From Rhizobiaceae bacterium (GTDB lineage: Bacteria; Pseudomonadota; Alphaproteobacteria; Rhizobiales; Rhizobiaceae), in the NCBI GenBank assembly GCA_017640615.1, contig JAEPQK010000003.1, positions 186,001-250,000 of the forward strand: a DNA stretch of 64,000 bases, given 5' to 3'. The notes beneath the pieces are model-generated. The model searched no databases and was not told the origin of the DNA. It worked only from the letters and a program-made list of their open reading frames with translations. A program made the translations under genes and the position numbers. Positions 36,743 through 46,228 of the stretch are shown piece by piece (position 1 is the first letter of the stretch; every line of letters starts with the position of its first letter).

Positions 36743-37432
36743 ATGATTGCGCCCAAGATCATGGTTGTCGAAGACGAAGAGCCGCTATGCGTGCTGCTCA
36801 AATACAACCTCGAAGCGGAAGGATATCAGGTCGAAATCGTCAATCGTGGCGATGAGGCCGAGCTCAGGCTGCAGGAAAGCACGCCCGACCTTCTGGTGCT
36901 CGACTGGATGGTGCCAGCGATCTCGGGAATCGAGCTTTGCCGCCGCCTGCGCATGCGCCCTGAAACCGAGCGTATGCCGATCATCATGCTGACGGCACGC
37001 GGAGAAGAAAGCGACCGCGTGCGCGGCCTGGCCACCGGCGCTGACGATTATCTCGTAAAGCCGTTCTCCACCCCCGAATTCATCGCTCGCGTGCGTGCCC
37101 TGTTGCGCCGCGCCAAGCCCGAGGTGCTGTCCTCCGTGCTCAAGGTGGGCGACATCATGCTCGACCGCGAAGCGCACCGCGTCTACCGCAAGAAGAGCGA
37201 AATCCGCCTCGGACCGACCGAGTTTCGGCTATTGGAATTCATGATGCAGCATCCCGGCCGCGTCTTTTCGCGCGCTCAGCTTCTCGACAATGTCTGGGGC
37301 GAAACGATCTATATCGATGAACGCACGGTCGACGTGCATGTCGGCAGGCTGCGCAAGGCGGTCAACACCGGCCGCATGCCCGACGTCATCCGAACCGTGC
37401 GCGGCGCCGGCTACGCCATCAAAGAAGCCTGA
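36743..37432 (+). CDS. phoB: phosphate regulon response regulator PhoB
   Basis: 229 residues. An N-terminal receiver has the phosphoacceptor D54 in LVLDWMVP, T-ALA in MLTARGEE and lysine in YLVKPFSTPE. A C-terminal OmpR-type winged helix (about 130-226) has LGPTEFRLLEFMMQHPGRVFSR and VDVHVGRLRKAV. It binds the PHO boxes upstream of pstS, giving positive feedback. The partner kinase gene phoR is not in this operon or anywhere in the window. Confidence 0.95.
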   Translation: MIAPKIMVVEDEEPLCVLLKYNLEAEGYQVEIVNRGDEAELRLQESTPDLLVLDWMVPAISGIELCRRLRMRPETERMPIIMLTARGEESDRVRGLATGADDYLVKPFSTPEFIARVRALLRRAKPEVLSSVLKVGDIMLDREAHRVYRKKSEIRLGPTEFRLLEFMMQHPGRVFSRAQLLDNVWGETIYIDERTVDVHVGRLRKAVNTGRMPDVIRTVRGAGYAIKEA

Positions 37433-37435
37433 CGC

Positions 37436-39100
37436 CTACTCTTTTGCGGCTGCCTGCCAGGCGTCGCTTTCGGGCGGATACCAGTAGCGCGCGGCATCCG
37501 AGCCGCGTTCGATCCGCACAAAATTGTTGCCGAACACCCGGTAGGGCGGGCTCCAGTCTCCGTCAGGCCATTTAATGCGTATTTGCGCGCGCTCAGCGGT
37601 GCCGATGCCGACATGCACGAAGCCGGCGTGACCCGATGCATGTCCGCCGCCCACCTGCACAGTACGGTTGAAGGTGCGCGTGCCCGACTTCACCGAAATC
37701 AGCGCGCCCACCGCATCGGGGTTGGCGCCATCTTGGTGGAGCTCGATCGCGACGAAATTGCCCGCCACGCGCGCGCCATCACCTGACTTCGCGCCGAGAT
37801 TGCGGAACAGCGAAGCCGGCTGCTCGCGATTGACGACCAGAAGGTCGAGCCTGCCGTCCATATTGAAGTCGGTAACGACCGCACCGCGCCCTTTCGTCGG
37901 CAGCGCTATACCGGCAAGGTGCCCGGCTTCGGTGAATTTGCCATCCCATCCGCCGATCAGCAGATTGTCGGGATCGACCGAGGCGAAGTCCTCCATCTGC
38001 TCCACATTACCCTTGGCGATGAAGAGGTCGAGCGCGCCGTCATTGTTGAAATCGGCAAATTCTGCATGCCAGCCGGTGGAAGGTTTCAGATCACCGCCGG
38101 CATAGGGCTTGTGCGCGGTCGCGCCACGATCGAAGGCCACGTCTTCATAGATCGGGCTTTCCTCGTCCGCCTCCCGGTCCAGCACCTGCAGCTTGGTGTC
38201 GCCCATCGAAGTGAGCGCATATTCCGGATAGCCGTCGCCTTCGAGGTCGCCTTCGGCGATGCCCATGCCCCATATTGTGAGGTGCTGCCAACCATCGGCG
38301 CGCGTATAGAGTCGCGGCGCGCTGCCCGGCGTTACCTTCCACAGCTGCTCTTCACCGCCGCGATAATAGTGCCGGTCATTGGTGATGCGGAGTGCAGGCT
38401 CGCCCGAGCGGTTCCAGTCGGTGAACAGCATGGAAAGAGCGCAAAATCCGGGCGAAAGCGGCTGCCAGCCGCTATAGTCGGGCTCGGCGGCAGCCGACGG
38501 GCGATAGAGATCGTTGTCGTCGCAAGTGCCCCAGGGCGAGCCCGGTGCCGCGCGGTCGACATAGTTGCCGAAGGCGAGCGTGGGAAATGTCTGCCCTTCT
38601 TCCCAGCTGGCGGCAAACGCAGCCGTCCATGCCTTGCGGCCATCGAAGGCATAAGCCTCATTCATCTTGCGGAACGTGCATTCCGGTCCGCCCTTAAGGA
38701 TCAGGTTTTCACCGAGCCTGATGACAACAAGATCCTTGACGCCGTCATTATCGACATCGAACGGGTAGGCCCCGAGTACCTTTTTCAGGTCGCGCTCGGC
38801 GATGCCGGCATCCTTGGGCTCAAAGCGCAAAGCGCCACCCGTCGCGCTGCGGTTGACGTAAAGCTGCGCGCGCTCCTCGCCGCCGGCGATAAAAAGGTCC
38901 GGCAGCCGGTCGCCGTTGCAGTCGAGCGCAGCGGCACCTCCGCCGACGAAATATTCCCACGGGCCGCGGTAGGCATGGTCGATGCCCGCGGCCAGCGCCT
39001 CTTCATGCATCAGGGGCACATCGGCGGCCGGCGCTTCCCCCGCGCCCGCAGATGAGGCGCCAAAGGCAAGCAGCACTGTAGTCGCGACAATCAATTTCAT
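37436..39100 (-). CDS. secreted CRTAC1-type FG-GAP/ASPIC-UnbV protein
   Basis: 554 residues. The signal peptide ends near SSAGAGEA. FG-GAP/VCBS repeats with calcium-loop motifs follow: LDCNGDRLPDLFIAGG, DVDNDGVKDLVVI, DLEGDGYPEYALTSMGD, DFNNDGALDLFIAKGN and DFNMDGRLDLLVVNREQ, the blades of a beta-propeller. Residues about 450-525 form an ASPIC/UnbV domain (LISVKSGTRTFNRTVQVGGG). It should be periplasmic or surface-exposed and bind protein or glycan; no catalytic site is seen. Its start overlaps the di-heme gene's stop by 4 bases, so the two are made together. Confidence 0.85.
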   Translation of the reverse strand: MKLIVATTVLLAFGASSAGAGEAPAADVPLMHEEALAAGIDHAYRGPWEYFVGGGAAALDCNGDRLPDLFIAGGEERAQLYVNRSATGGALRFEPKDAGIAERDLKKVLGAYPFDVDNDGVKDLVVIRLGENLILKGGPECTFRKMNEAYAFDGRKAWTAAFAASWEEGQTFPTLAFGNYVDRAAPGSPWGTCDDNDLYRPSAAAEPDYSGWQPLSPGFCALSMLFTDWNRSGEPALRITNDRHYYRGGEEQLWKVTPGSAPRLYTRADGWQHLTIWGMGIAEGDLEGDGYPEYALTSMGDTKLQVLDREADEESPIYEDVAFDRGATAHKPYAGGDLKPSTGWHAEFADFNNDGALDLFIAKGNVEQMEDFASVDPDNLLIGGWDGKFTEAGHLAGIALPTKGRGAVVTDFNMDGRLDLLVVNREQPASLFRNLGAKSGDGARVAGNFVAIELHQDGANPDAVGALISVKSGTRTFNRTVQVGGGHASGHAGFVHVGIGTAERAQIRIKWPDGDWSPPYRVFGNNFVRIERGSDAARYWYPPESDAWQAAAKE

Positions 39101-40506
39101 TGTTCGATCACCAGCGTCTTGAGAAATGCGATCAGGTCGCTTCGCTCTCGCTCCGCCGCCGCGATATAGGCTTCGCGCGCCGCCCGCCCCTCGCCGCCAT
39201 GGGCGCGGATAATGCCATCGAGCGAGGTAACGTCGTTACGGTGGCCATAAGGGTCGGTGGAGCCGATGCCCCAAAGCTCCGCGGTCATGAACACATTGCG
39301 CTCCACGAAGCGTTGCGCCAGAAGCTCGTTGCCGAGCTTCGCCACTTCCTGATCTGCTATCACATGACGCTTGAGGTCGCCGAACAGAGGCACCAGCACT
39401 TCGCCTTTTTCATTGCGGGGCAGCGACGCCGCCCATTCAAGCAGCTCAAGATCGTAGATCACCTCCGCCAGCTCGCCCTCGCGCAGCGTGCCCGCCATAT
39501 CGAGCGGACCGGGATCGGCAAATTTGAGCGAAGCCAGCGGCAAAGCCGGAATGTGGCATTCGCCGCAGCCTAGATCGGCGAACACGTCTTCACCGCGCGC
39601 GGAGGCATCGCGCCAGGCCGGCTGTTGAGGTTGCATGCGCACCGGCGGCTCCAGGCCTGCCTGCCAGGCCACCATGGCCGAAACGTCGCCGTCGCTGATC
39701 TCGTTCGCCTTGCCGTCACCGTCGAAATCGGCCTCGCCGGTCCAGCGTGCCCCGAACCGCTCGACCGCCTGCATGCCGTGATGGTGGTTCAGAGCGTTCA
39801 CAGTGAACTGCCGCAGCGAGGTCATCACGCCTTTCTGGCTGAATGGGCGCAACACGAGATCGGCATCGACCCCTTCGATACCCGAAATGTCGACAAGCCC
39901 GTCCGGTCCGGCGGTTATCGACCCGAAATTGACGCCTTTGGTCTCGAGCGCCTGTGTCACCGGCTGGCCGCTTTCGCGCGCAACCTTCAGAGCCATTGCG
40001 CGAACGGCCTGAAGGTCGGCCGTCATTTCGCGCGCGAGCAGTTCGATCAGTCCCGCGCCCATGAGATGGTTGGTGCCGCGCTCATTGGAAAACTGAGGAT
40101 CGAGACTGTCGAAATCCGCGCTCTCGAAGCCTTCCGAGGTGAACACATTGGTCACGAAGTCGCCGGCGCCGCCATCGACGGGCTGGTTGTGACAGGCCGC
40201 GCACGACCCTGCGTCGAGACCTGCAGAGCGGACAAATGTCTCGGCGGGCGGGCGCTTGCGTTTGGTGGGAACGATCGCCTGTGTGGCCATCGGCCGGCCT
40301 ACGCCATCGGCTTCGGTGAAACGGCCAACGAACAGCCGCTCTCCGGCATCGCGCAGCACCTCCAGCGCCTCGGCATCGAGCGTACCGCTCAAAGTACTCT
40401 GATCGATATGCGCCCCGATCACGCGTTCCGCCCAGGGTTCTTCGGCACGAGCGGCGGTTGCAACGAGCATGGCGGTGGCAGCGCAACTGACAACGAAACG
40501 CCTCAT
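39097..40506 (-). CDS. periplasmic di-heme c-type oxidoreductase (DHOR family)
   Basis: 469 residues. A signal peptide ends near ARAEE (residue 21). Heme-c sites are CAACH at 102-106 and CGECH at 314-318; the second lies in the GEDVFADLGCGECHIPALP context of the di-heme oxidoreductase family PF06537, related to di-heme peroxidases. ERGTNHLMGAGLIELLAREM and the FQ-ERNVFMTAELWGIGSTDPYGH region are family-like. It would transfer electrons in the periplasm; the substrate is unknown. It lies between the ROK regulator (4-base overlap upstream) and the CRTAC1 gene (4-base overlap downstream). Confidence 0.87.
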   Translation of the reverse strand: MRRFVVSCAATAMLVATAARAEEPWAERVIGAHIDQSTLSGTLDAEALEVLRDAGERLFVGRFTEADGVGRPMATQAIVPTKRKRPPAETFVRSAGLDAGSCAACHNQPVDGGAGDFVTNVFTSEGFESADFDSLDPQFSNERGTNHLMGAGLIELLAREMTADLQAVRAMALKVARESGQPVTQALETKGVNFGSITAGPDGLVDISGIEGVDADLVLRPFSQKGVMTSLRQFTVNALNHHHGMQAVERFGARWTGEADFDGDGKANEISDGDVSAMVAWQAGLEPPVRMQPQQPAWRDASARGEDVFADLGCGECHIPALPLASLKFADPGPLDMAGTLREGELAEVIYDLELLEWAASLPRNEKGEVLVPLFGDLKRHVIADQEVAKLGNELLAQRFVERNVFMTAELWGIGSTDPYGHRNDVTSLDGIIRAHGGEGRAAREAYIAAAERERSDLIAFLKTLVIEQ

Positions 40507-41744
40507 GCCACCTGCCTCCCGCTCTGCTCGGCTATTGCTCCGGGCGCGACGATCTCAGCGTCCACTTTCGTCAACGCGGTCATGGCGCAGCCCTCGCGCA
40601 TCAGCGGCATCTCGTCAGGTTCGGTATCGAACGAGATTGCGCTACTGTGCTTGCCGCCCGCCGTGCGTTCGATCGCGTCTCGGATCGGCGCTTCCAGAAT
40701 GTCGAAGGCAAGCGCTCCGGGACCGACGATCGCCACCGGAGCGGGATCGAATACGGCGAACAGCGAGCCAAGGCCAAAGCCGATGGCACGCCCGGCCTTC
40801 AGGAACGCGGCCCGCTCCGGCCCATCAGCCGCCCGTGCGGCATCTGCGAGCTTCTGGATTTCCACGTCGCTGACAACCGCGCCGGGCGGATCGTCCTCGT
40901 GCCCCCCGGTTGCATTGCGGATCAACGCGTAGTTGCCGGCATAGGCTTCAATGCAGCCCTGCTTGCCGCAACGGCAAAGTGCTCCGTCGGGGATATGGAT
41001 CATATGGCCGAATTCGCCGCCGGAGGATTGCGTGCCCGAAAAGAGCTCGCCCTTCAGCATCAGCCCCATGCCAATGCCATCGGACAGCATGACCGCGAAG
41101 AAATCCTTGCGGTAGCGCTCCGGTTCGCGCCACTTCAGCGCAACGGTGATCATGTTGCAGTCGTTTTCGACTGTGGCCGGGATGCCGAACGCCTCAGTCA
41201 GTGCCGGCGCAAAGCGCGTATTCTCGATCGGGGTGATCGGCGACCATAGAAGCGACGAGGAATCGGAGCTGGTGATACCCTGCACGGCGAGCGCGATGCG
41301 CGCGGGGCGATAGCCGTCTTCACCCTGCCGGGACACGACCTTGCGCACGCAGCCGACAACGGCGTCAATCAATGCCTGCCGGTCGAGATCGTGCGTTATC
41401 AGGTCGGCGGCTTCTTCATCGACCGGTTGGCCCGCATAATCGATCAGCGTTGCCGACACATGGTCGAGCGTCAGAGTGACAGCCACCACGGAGGCCAGTT
41501 TCGGATTGAGCGACAGCGCGACTTGCGGGCGTCCCCGGCGTCCGGGCCCGTTGTCGTTGCCCTTGAACTCCAGCAGCACGCCCTCTTCGATCATTCGGGA
41601 CGTGATGGCCGAAATCGTCGAGTTGCTCAGCCCGGTCAGGTTGGCAATCTCCGTGCGCGAGCGGCGGTCGGCCGTGCGCAACGCCGTCAGCACCAGCGCG
41701 CGATTGCGCCGCCTGAGATCGTCGTGACGGATTCCGACTGTCAT
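40503..41744 (-). CDS. ROK family transcriptional regulator, XylR-like
   Basis: 413 residues. The N-terminal winged helix (about 10-65; RSRTEIANLTGLSNSTISAITSRMIEEG) is followed by a ROK sugar-kinase-like domain with ENDCN at 193-197 and the structural zinc site H248 plus CRCGKQGC at 257-264. Such proteins repress sugar-uptake operons until sugar binds. It is divergent from xylFHG with a perfect palindrome in the 200-base gap, so it probably controls the importer. It also heads an overlapping operon with the di-heme and CRTAC1 genes. Confidence 0.9.
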   Translation of the reverse strand: MTVGIRHDDLRRRNRALVLTALRTADRRSRTEIANLTGLSNSTISAITSRMIEEGVLLEFKGNDNGPGRRGRPQVALSLNPKLASVVAVTLTLDHVSATLIDYAGQPVDEEAADLITHDLDRQALIDAVVGCVRKVVSRQGEDGYRPARIALAVQGITSSDSSSLLWSPITPIENTRFAPALTEAFGIPATVENDCNMITVALKWREPERYRKDFFAVMLSDGIGMGLMLKGELFSGTQSSGGEFGHMIHIPDGALCRCGKQGCIEAYAGNYALIRNATGGHEDDPPGAVVSDVEIQKLADAARAADGPERAAFLKAGRAIGFGLGSLFAVFDPAPVAIVGPGALAFDILEAPIRDAIERTAGGKHSSAISFDTEPDEMPLMREGCAMTALTKVDAEIVAPGAIAEQSGRQVA

Positions 41745-41822
41745 ATGGCTGCATTCCTCCCTGCCGCAACACTGGGCAACGGCGCCCTTATAGCGCTCTT
41801 TTTGGTCGCGGCAGGAAACATA

Positions 41823-41873
41823 TTGACACGGATGGTGGGCTGCGTCATTATTTTTTTCGAAGCTCGAAAAAAA
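41823..41873 (+). promoter_or_regulatory. xylF promoter with palindromic ROK operator
   Basis: A -35 element TTGACA (41823-41828) and a -10 candidate CATTAT (41846-41851) are 17 bases apart. Immediately downstream, TTTTTTTCGA, AGC, TCGAAAAAAA (41851-41873) forms a perfect inverted repeat with 10-base arms over the expected transcription start. A-tract flanks around a CGA/TCG core fit ROK (NagC/Mlc/XylR-like) operators. The rest of the ROK-xylF gap shows nothing else clear. Confidence 0.72.
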
Positions 41874-41944
41874 GCTTCCGGCGGCGCTGGGTACAGGTTG
41901 GCCGCCATATGTGCACCGCCATCACTGGCGACAGGGAGGAAATC

Positions 41945-42985
41945 ATGAGGAAATTTACGACCGCCATTCTGGCGGGTGTTGCGATGTCTGCGATGCTGAC
42001 GACGGCCGCACTGGCCGAAGGCAAAGTCATCGGTGTGTCCTGGTCGAACTTCCAGGAAGAGCGCTGGAAAACCGACGAAGCAGCCATGAAGGGTGCTATC
42101 GAGGCCAATGGCGACAAATACATCTCGGCTGACGCGCAGGCTTCCGCCGCGAAGCAGCTTTCCGATATCGAAAGCCTGATTACGCAGGGCGTTGACGCGC
42201 TTATCATCCTGTCGGTCGACAAGGATGCAATCGGCCCAGCAATCGACAAGGCCGCCGCGGAGGGCATTCCGGTCATCGGCTACGATCGCCTGATCGAAGA
42301 CAACCGCGCCTTCTATCTGACCTTCGACAACAAGGGCGTCGGCCGCATCATTGCGCAGGAAGTTACCAAGGTCGTGCCGGAAGGCAATTTCGCGATCATC
42401 AAGGGCGACAAGGGCGACCCGAACGCGCTCTTCCTGCTCGAGGGCATGATGGAAGTGATCGGCGCCGACGTTGACGCCGGCAAGATCAAGATCGTCGGCG
42501 AAACCTTCACCGATGGCTGGAAGCCGGACAATGCTCAGAAGAACATGGAGCAGATCCTCACCGCCAACAACAACGCCGTTGATGCCGTTCTCGCAGAGAA
42601 TGACGGCATGGCAGGTGGCGTGATCGCTGCGCTTAGCGCACAGGGCATGGCCGGCACCGTTCCGGTCGGCGGCCAGGACGGCGACCTCGCCGCGCTCAAC
42701 CGCGTGGCACGTGGCACGCAGACCGTGTCGGTGTGGAAGGATGCCCGCCAGCTCGGCGCGGCTGCCGGCGATATCGCGGCGGCTCTGGCTGACGGCACCA
42801 TGAAGGCCGACGTGGACGGCGCCGTGAAATGGTCCGGCGGTGAAAAGGGTGTCGAGATGGACGCCATCTTCCTCGACCCGACGCCGATCACCAAGGACAA
42901 CATCAATGTCGTGATCGAAGCAGGCCATATCTCCAAGGAGCAGGCCTGCGAAGGTGCAATGGACGGCGTTGTCGGCTGTAACTAG
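41945..42985 (+). CDS. xylF: D-xylose-type ABC transporter substrate-binding protein
   Basis: 346 residues. A signal peptide ends near AALAEG (residue 24). The mature protein follows E. coli XylF closely in pattern: WSNFQEERWKTD, SLITQGVDALIIL, VIGYDRLIEDN, TANNNAVDAVLAENDGMAGG and PVGGQDGDLAAL, covering the sugar-contacting residues of the two lobes. It delivers xylose or a similar sugar to XylH. The ATG at 41945 follows AGGGAGGA. A long hairpin lies after it and before xylH. Confidence 0.9.
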   Translation: MRKFTTAILAGVAMSAMLTTAALAEGKVIGVSWSNFQEERWKTDEAAMKGAIEANGDKYISADAQASAAKQLSDIESLITQGVDALIILSVDKDAIGPAIDKAAAEGIPVIGYDRLIEDNRAFYLTFDNKGVGRIIAQEVTKVVPEGNFAIIKGDKGDPNALFLLEGMMEVIGADVDAGKIKIVGETFTDGWKPDNAQKNMEQILTANNNAVDAVLAENDGMAGGVIAALSAQGMAGTVPVGGQDGDLAALNRVARGTQTVSVWKDARQLGAAAGDIAAALADGTMKADVDGAVKWSGGEKGVEMDAIFLDPTPITKDNINVVIEAGHISKEQACEGAMDGVVGCN

Positions 42986-43016
42986 GCCGACTACACTTTG
43001 AGTGCCTGAAATTGTG

Positions 43017-43049
43017 ACCGCGCCGGCGCGCGATGCGGGCCGGCGCGGT
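43017..43049 (+). terminator. intercistronic hairpin between xylF and xylH
   Basis: ACCGCGCCGGC and GCCGGCGCGGT are perfect 11-base arms with an 11-base loop, followed by TTCT. As after pstS, it probably causes partial termination or protects the binding-protein mRNA. Confidence 0.6.
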
Positions 43050-43107
43050 TTCTATATGCGGCACCCCCGGGGAACCCTAGACGGTCCCCCGGCGGAGGGA
43101 GGACATC

Positions 43108-44430
43108 ATGAGCGATATTGCAACCGGCAAGGCTGACGCCGGCGGCTCGGACGAAGGCGCTTTTGCGCGCTTCCTGCGCACCACCGAAATCGACACCCGT
43201 CTACTCGGCATGCTGGGCGCGCTCGCCGCCATCTGGATCGGATTTCACCTCTATGGCGAATTCGTCAATGGGTTCGGCGTCTTTCTGACCCCGCGCAACC
43301 TCTGGAACCTCTCGGTCCAGACTTCGTCGATCGGCATCATGGCCACCGGCATGGTGCTGGTCATCGTGACGCGGCATATCGACCTTTCGGTCGGCTCAAT
43401 CCTCGGCTTCTGCGCCATGGTTATGGCCATCACACAGGTGTGGATCCTGCCGCAATCGCTGGGACTGGGTCACCCTGCTATCTGGATCATCGCGGTCATA
43501 GTGGGCCTGTGCACTGGCGCGCTCATCGGCGCCTTCCACGGCTGGCTGATCGCCTATCGCGGCATCCCGGCCTTCATCGTCACGCTGGGCGGACTGCTTG
43601 TGTGGCGCGGCGCCGCGTTCCTGCTGGCACGCGGCGAAACCATTTCGCCGGTCGATGCCAACTTTGCCCTGCTGGGCGGCGGGCCCTTCGGCTCTGTCGG
43701 CGCCACGACCAGCTGGGTGCTGGGCATCATCGCCTGCGCCGGCGTTGTCATTCTGCTTCTGAGCGGCCGCAGCCAGCGCAAGCGCTTTCAGTTTCCGCTG
43801 CGCCCCGTCTGGGCCGACACCATGCTCGGTGTCATTGGCTGTGGCGCGATCCTGGGTTTCGTGATGCTGGTCAACGCCTATCCCTGGCCGCGCGGCATCG
43901 TGCGCCAATACGCGGCGGCCAATAACATCGAAGTTCCCGATGGCGGCCTTTTCATCTCACATGGCTTCGCCATCCCGGTCCTGATCCTGATCGTGGTCGG
44001 TATTGCGGTCACCTTTCTGGCCACCCGCACCCGCTTCGGACGCTATGTCTTCGCCATCGGCGGCAACCCCGAAGCCGCCGAACTCGCCGGCATCAACACG
44101 CGTTGGGTCACGGTGAAGATCTTTGCCCTGATGGGCCTTCTGGCCGGCCTTTCCGCCGTTGTCGCCAGCGCCCGGCTCAATTCGGCCACCAACAATCTGG
44201 GCACGCTCGACGAGCTTTATGTGATCGCATCGGCGGTCATCGGCGGCACGTCGCTAGGCGGCGGCATAGGCACGATCTACGGCGCCATTCTCGGCGCACT
44301 CGTTATGCAGTCGCTTCAGACCGGCATGGTGCTCATCGGTTTCGACGCCGCGATCCAGCAAATCGTCGTCGGCTCCGTCCTGGTCATCGCGGTGTGGATC
44401 GACACCGTCTACCGCAACCGGGCGAAGTAG
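43108..44430 (+). CDS. xylH: sugar ABC transporter permease, XylH type
   Basis: 440 residues, about ten or more membrane helices. The RbsC/XylH-type permease core shows SIGIMATGMVLVIVTRHIDLSVGS, FHGWLIAYRGIPAFIVTLGG and ATRTRFGRYVFAIGGNPEAAELAGI, the cytoplasmic coupling loop. The length is that of XylH rather than the about 330 residues of RbsC or FrcC. It is preceded by GGAGGGAGGA. It lies 9 bases before the ATPase gene. Confidence 0.9.
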   Translation: MSDIATGKADAGGSDEGAFARFLRTTEIDTRLLGMLGALAAIWIGFHLYGEFVNGFGVFLTPRNLWNLSVQTSSIGIMATGMVLVIVTRHIDLSVGSILGFCAMVMAITQVWILPQSLGLGHPAIWIIAVIVGLCTGALIGAFHGWLIAYRGIPAFIVTLGGLLVWRGAAFLLARGETISPVDANFALLGGGPFGSVGATTSWVLGIIACAGVVILLLSGRSQRKRFQFPLRPVWADTMLGVIGCGAILGFVMLVNAYPWPRGIVRQYAAANNIEVPDGGLFISHGFAIPVLILIVVGIAVTFLATRTRFGRYVFAIGGNPEAAELAGINTRWVTVKIFALMGLLAGLSAVVASARLNSATNNLGTLDELYVIASAVIGGTSLGGGIGTIYGAILGALVMQSLQTGMVLIGFDAAIQQIVVGSVLVIAVWIDTVYRNRAK

Positions 44431-44439
44431 GAGGCTAAG

Positions 44440-45237
<798 letters not shown>

Positions 45238-45241
45238 AACA

Positions 45242-45271
45242 AAGAAGGGGAGCATTTCTGCTCCCCTTCTT
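45242..45271. terminator. terminator after xylFHG
   Basis: AAGAAGGGGAGCA and TGCTCCCCTTCTT are perfect 13-base arms with a TTTC loop. It starts 5 bases after the xylG stop and ends 17 bases before the convergent lipoprotein gene stop; being A- and T-rich at both ends, it can act for both strands. Confidence 0.85.
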
Positions 45272-45287
45272 GCCGTCTATGTCCCGA

Positions 45288-45551
45288 TCAGGCGCCGGGG
45301 CACCGATCGTAAAAGATGCGGCCGTCGCGCGTGCGATATTCGCACCAGCCGTCGCCACGGTCTGCCGCGCGCCCGACCAGATAGCCGCCAACGCCGCCGA
45401 CGAATGCGCCGATTGCCGCGCCGCCGATCGTGCCGGACGTAATTGCGCCGATGGTGCCGCCAGCCGCGGCGCCAAATGTAGCGGTGCGCTCAGCGGTGGT
45501 GCAGCCGGCAAGCATGCCAACAGCGGCGACTGCAAGAAGTGTACGTCTCAT
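45288..45551 (-). CDS. small glycine-zipper lipoprotein
   Basis: 87 residues. The signal peptide ends in the lipobox LAGC (cysteine 17). The middle is a glycine zipper, GAAAGGTIGAITSGTIGGAAIGAFVGGVGGYLVG, of the 2TM/YMGG type; the C-terminus CEYRTRDGRIFYDRCPG has two cysteines. Outer-membrane lipoproteins of this type (SlyB/Rickettsia 17-kDa-like) are common in Rhizobiales, without assigned function. It stands alone. Confidence 0.82.
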   Translation of the reverse strand: MRRTLLAVAAVGMLAGCTTAERTATFGAAAGGTIGAITSGTIGGAAIGAFVGGVGGYLVGRAADRGDGWCEYRTRDGRIFYDRCPGA

Positions 45552-45902
45552 TCAATAGCCTCCAATTTACTAACCCCGCATGCGCGGGTTGCATTACGTT
45601 TTTATGTCCGCCCCGCCGACTTTTTTGCCGGCCCACTGGTTAAGACTCTTCACCCGATCACGGCAGATGTTAGGCAGATGGCAATGCCAGCGTGACCGAA
45701 CAAAGTCACCAGCAAACGCCCGAATGCGGCAACATTAGGCTCTTAACCAAGCTCAAAGCTTGATTTTCAAGAGCAATTTCCGTCTGGACAGCAGACACCA
45801 ATCTATCCTTTCATGCCGCGCAAGCTGGAATTCCAGCCGCAACGCCAAAGGGGGGCGTATCAGATAGTTGGGCGTCGCATGACGCCGGAAAGGACAATGA
45901 CC
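45552..45902. other. gene-free gap
   Basis: 351 bases between two divergent small-protein genes. Near 45574-45592 there is an imperfect hairpin (AACCC...GGGTT with CGCATGCG core) just upstream of the lipoprotein gene. From 45640 to 45800 the sequence is less GC-rich than the surroundings and may hold both promoters. No convincing coding frame, repeat or known motif is seen. Confidence 0.5.
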
Positions 45903-46226
45903 ATGGCCGCGACAGCCGCCAAATCGGGTGCCAAAAACGAGACCGACGAGCTCAAGGCAGAGATTGCCAAACTGCGCAAAGAGCTTTCCGACCTTGCCAA
46001 ACATGTTTCGGATGTTGGCGATATGTCGGCCCGCACCGCGCGCAAGGCTGCGACAGCCAAGGCCGAGGAGCTGCGCAAACAGGGCGAAGCCGCGTTCGAG
46101 GATCTGCGTGAAAGCGCTCTAGGCTACGAAAAGCAGCTGACGGCGAGTGTCCGCGAAAAGCCGGTCACATCGCTGGCAATTGCTGCTGGCGTCGGCTTCA
46201 TGCTGGCTCTGCTTGCGCGGCGCTGA
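45903..46226 (+). CDS. DUF883 (ElaB/YqjD-like) membrane-anchored protein
   Basis: 107 residues. A long charged helix with coiled-coil character (ELKAEIAKLRKELSDLAKHVSDVGD onward) is followed by a C-terminal membrane segment, [18 protein letters not shown], the DUF883 layout. E. coli homologues YqjD and ElaB bind ribosomes at the membrane in stationary phase. The ATG at 45903 has AAAGGA 8 bases upstream; an ATG at 45897 is too near that site. It is followed by a YqjE-like gene, the same pairing as yqjD-yqjE in E. coli. Confidence 0.85.
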   Translation: MAATAAKSGAKNETDELKAEIAKLRKELSDLAKHVSDVGDMSARTARKAATAKAEELRKQGEAAFEDLRESALGYEKQLTASVREKPVTSLAIAAGVGFMLALLARR

Positions 46227-46228
46227 CC

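Noticed and set aside
37919..40932. Long plus-strand open frames opposite the CRTAC1 and di-heme genes
   Set aside because: Rich in Arg/Pro/Ala without domains, while the minus strand has signal peptides, heme motifs and propeller repeats.
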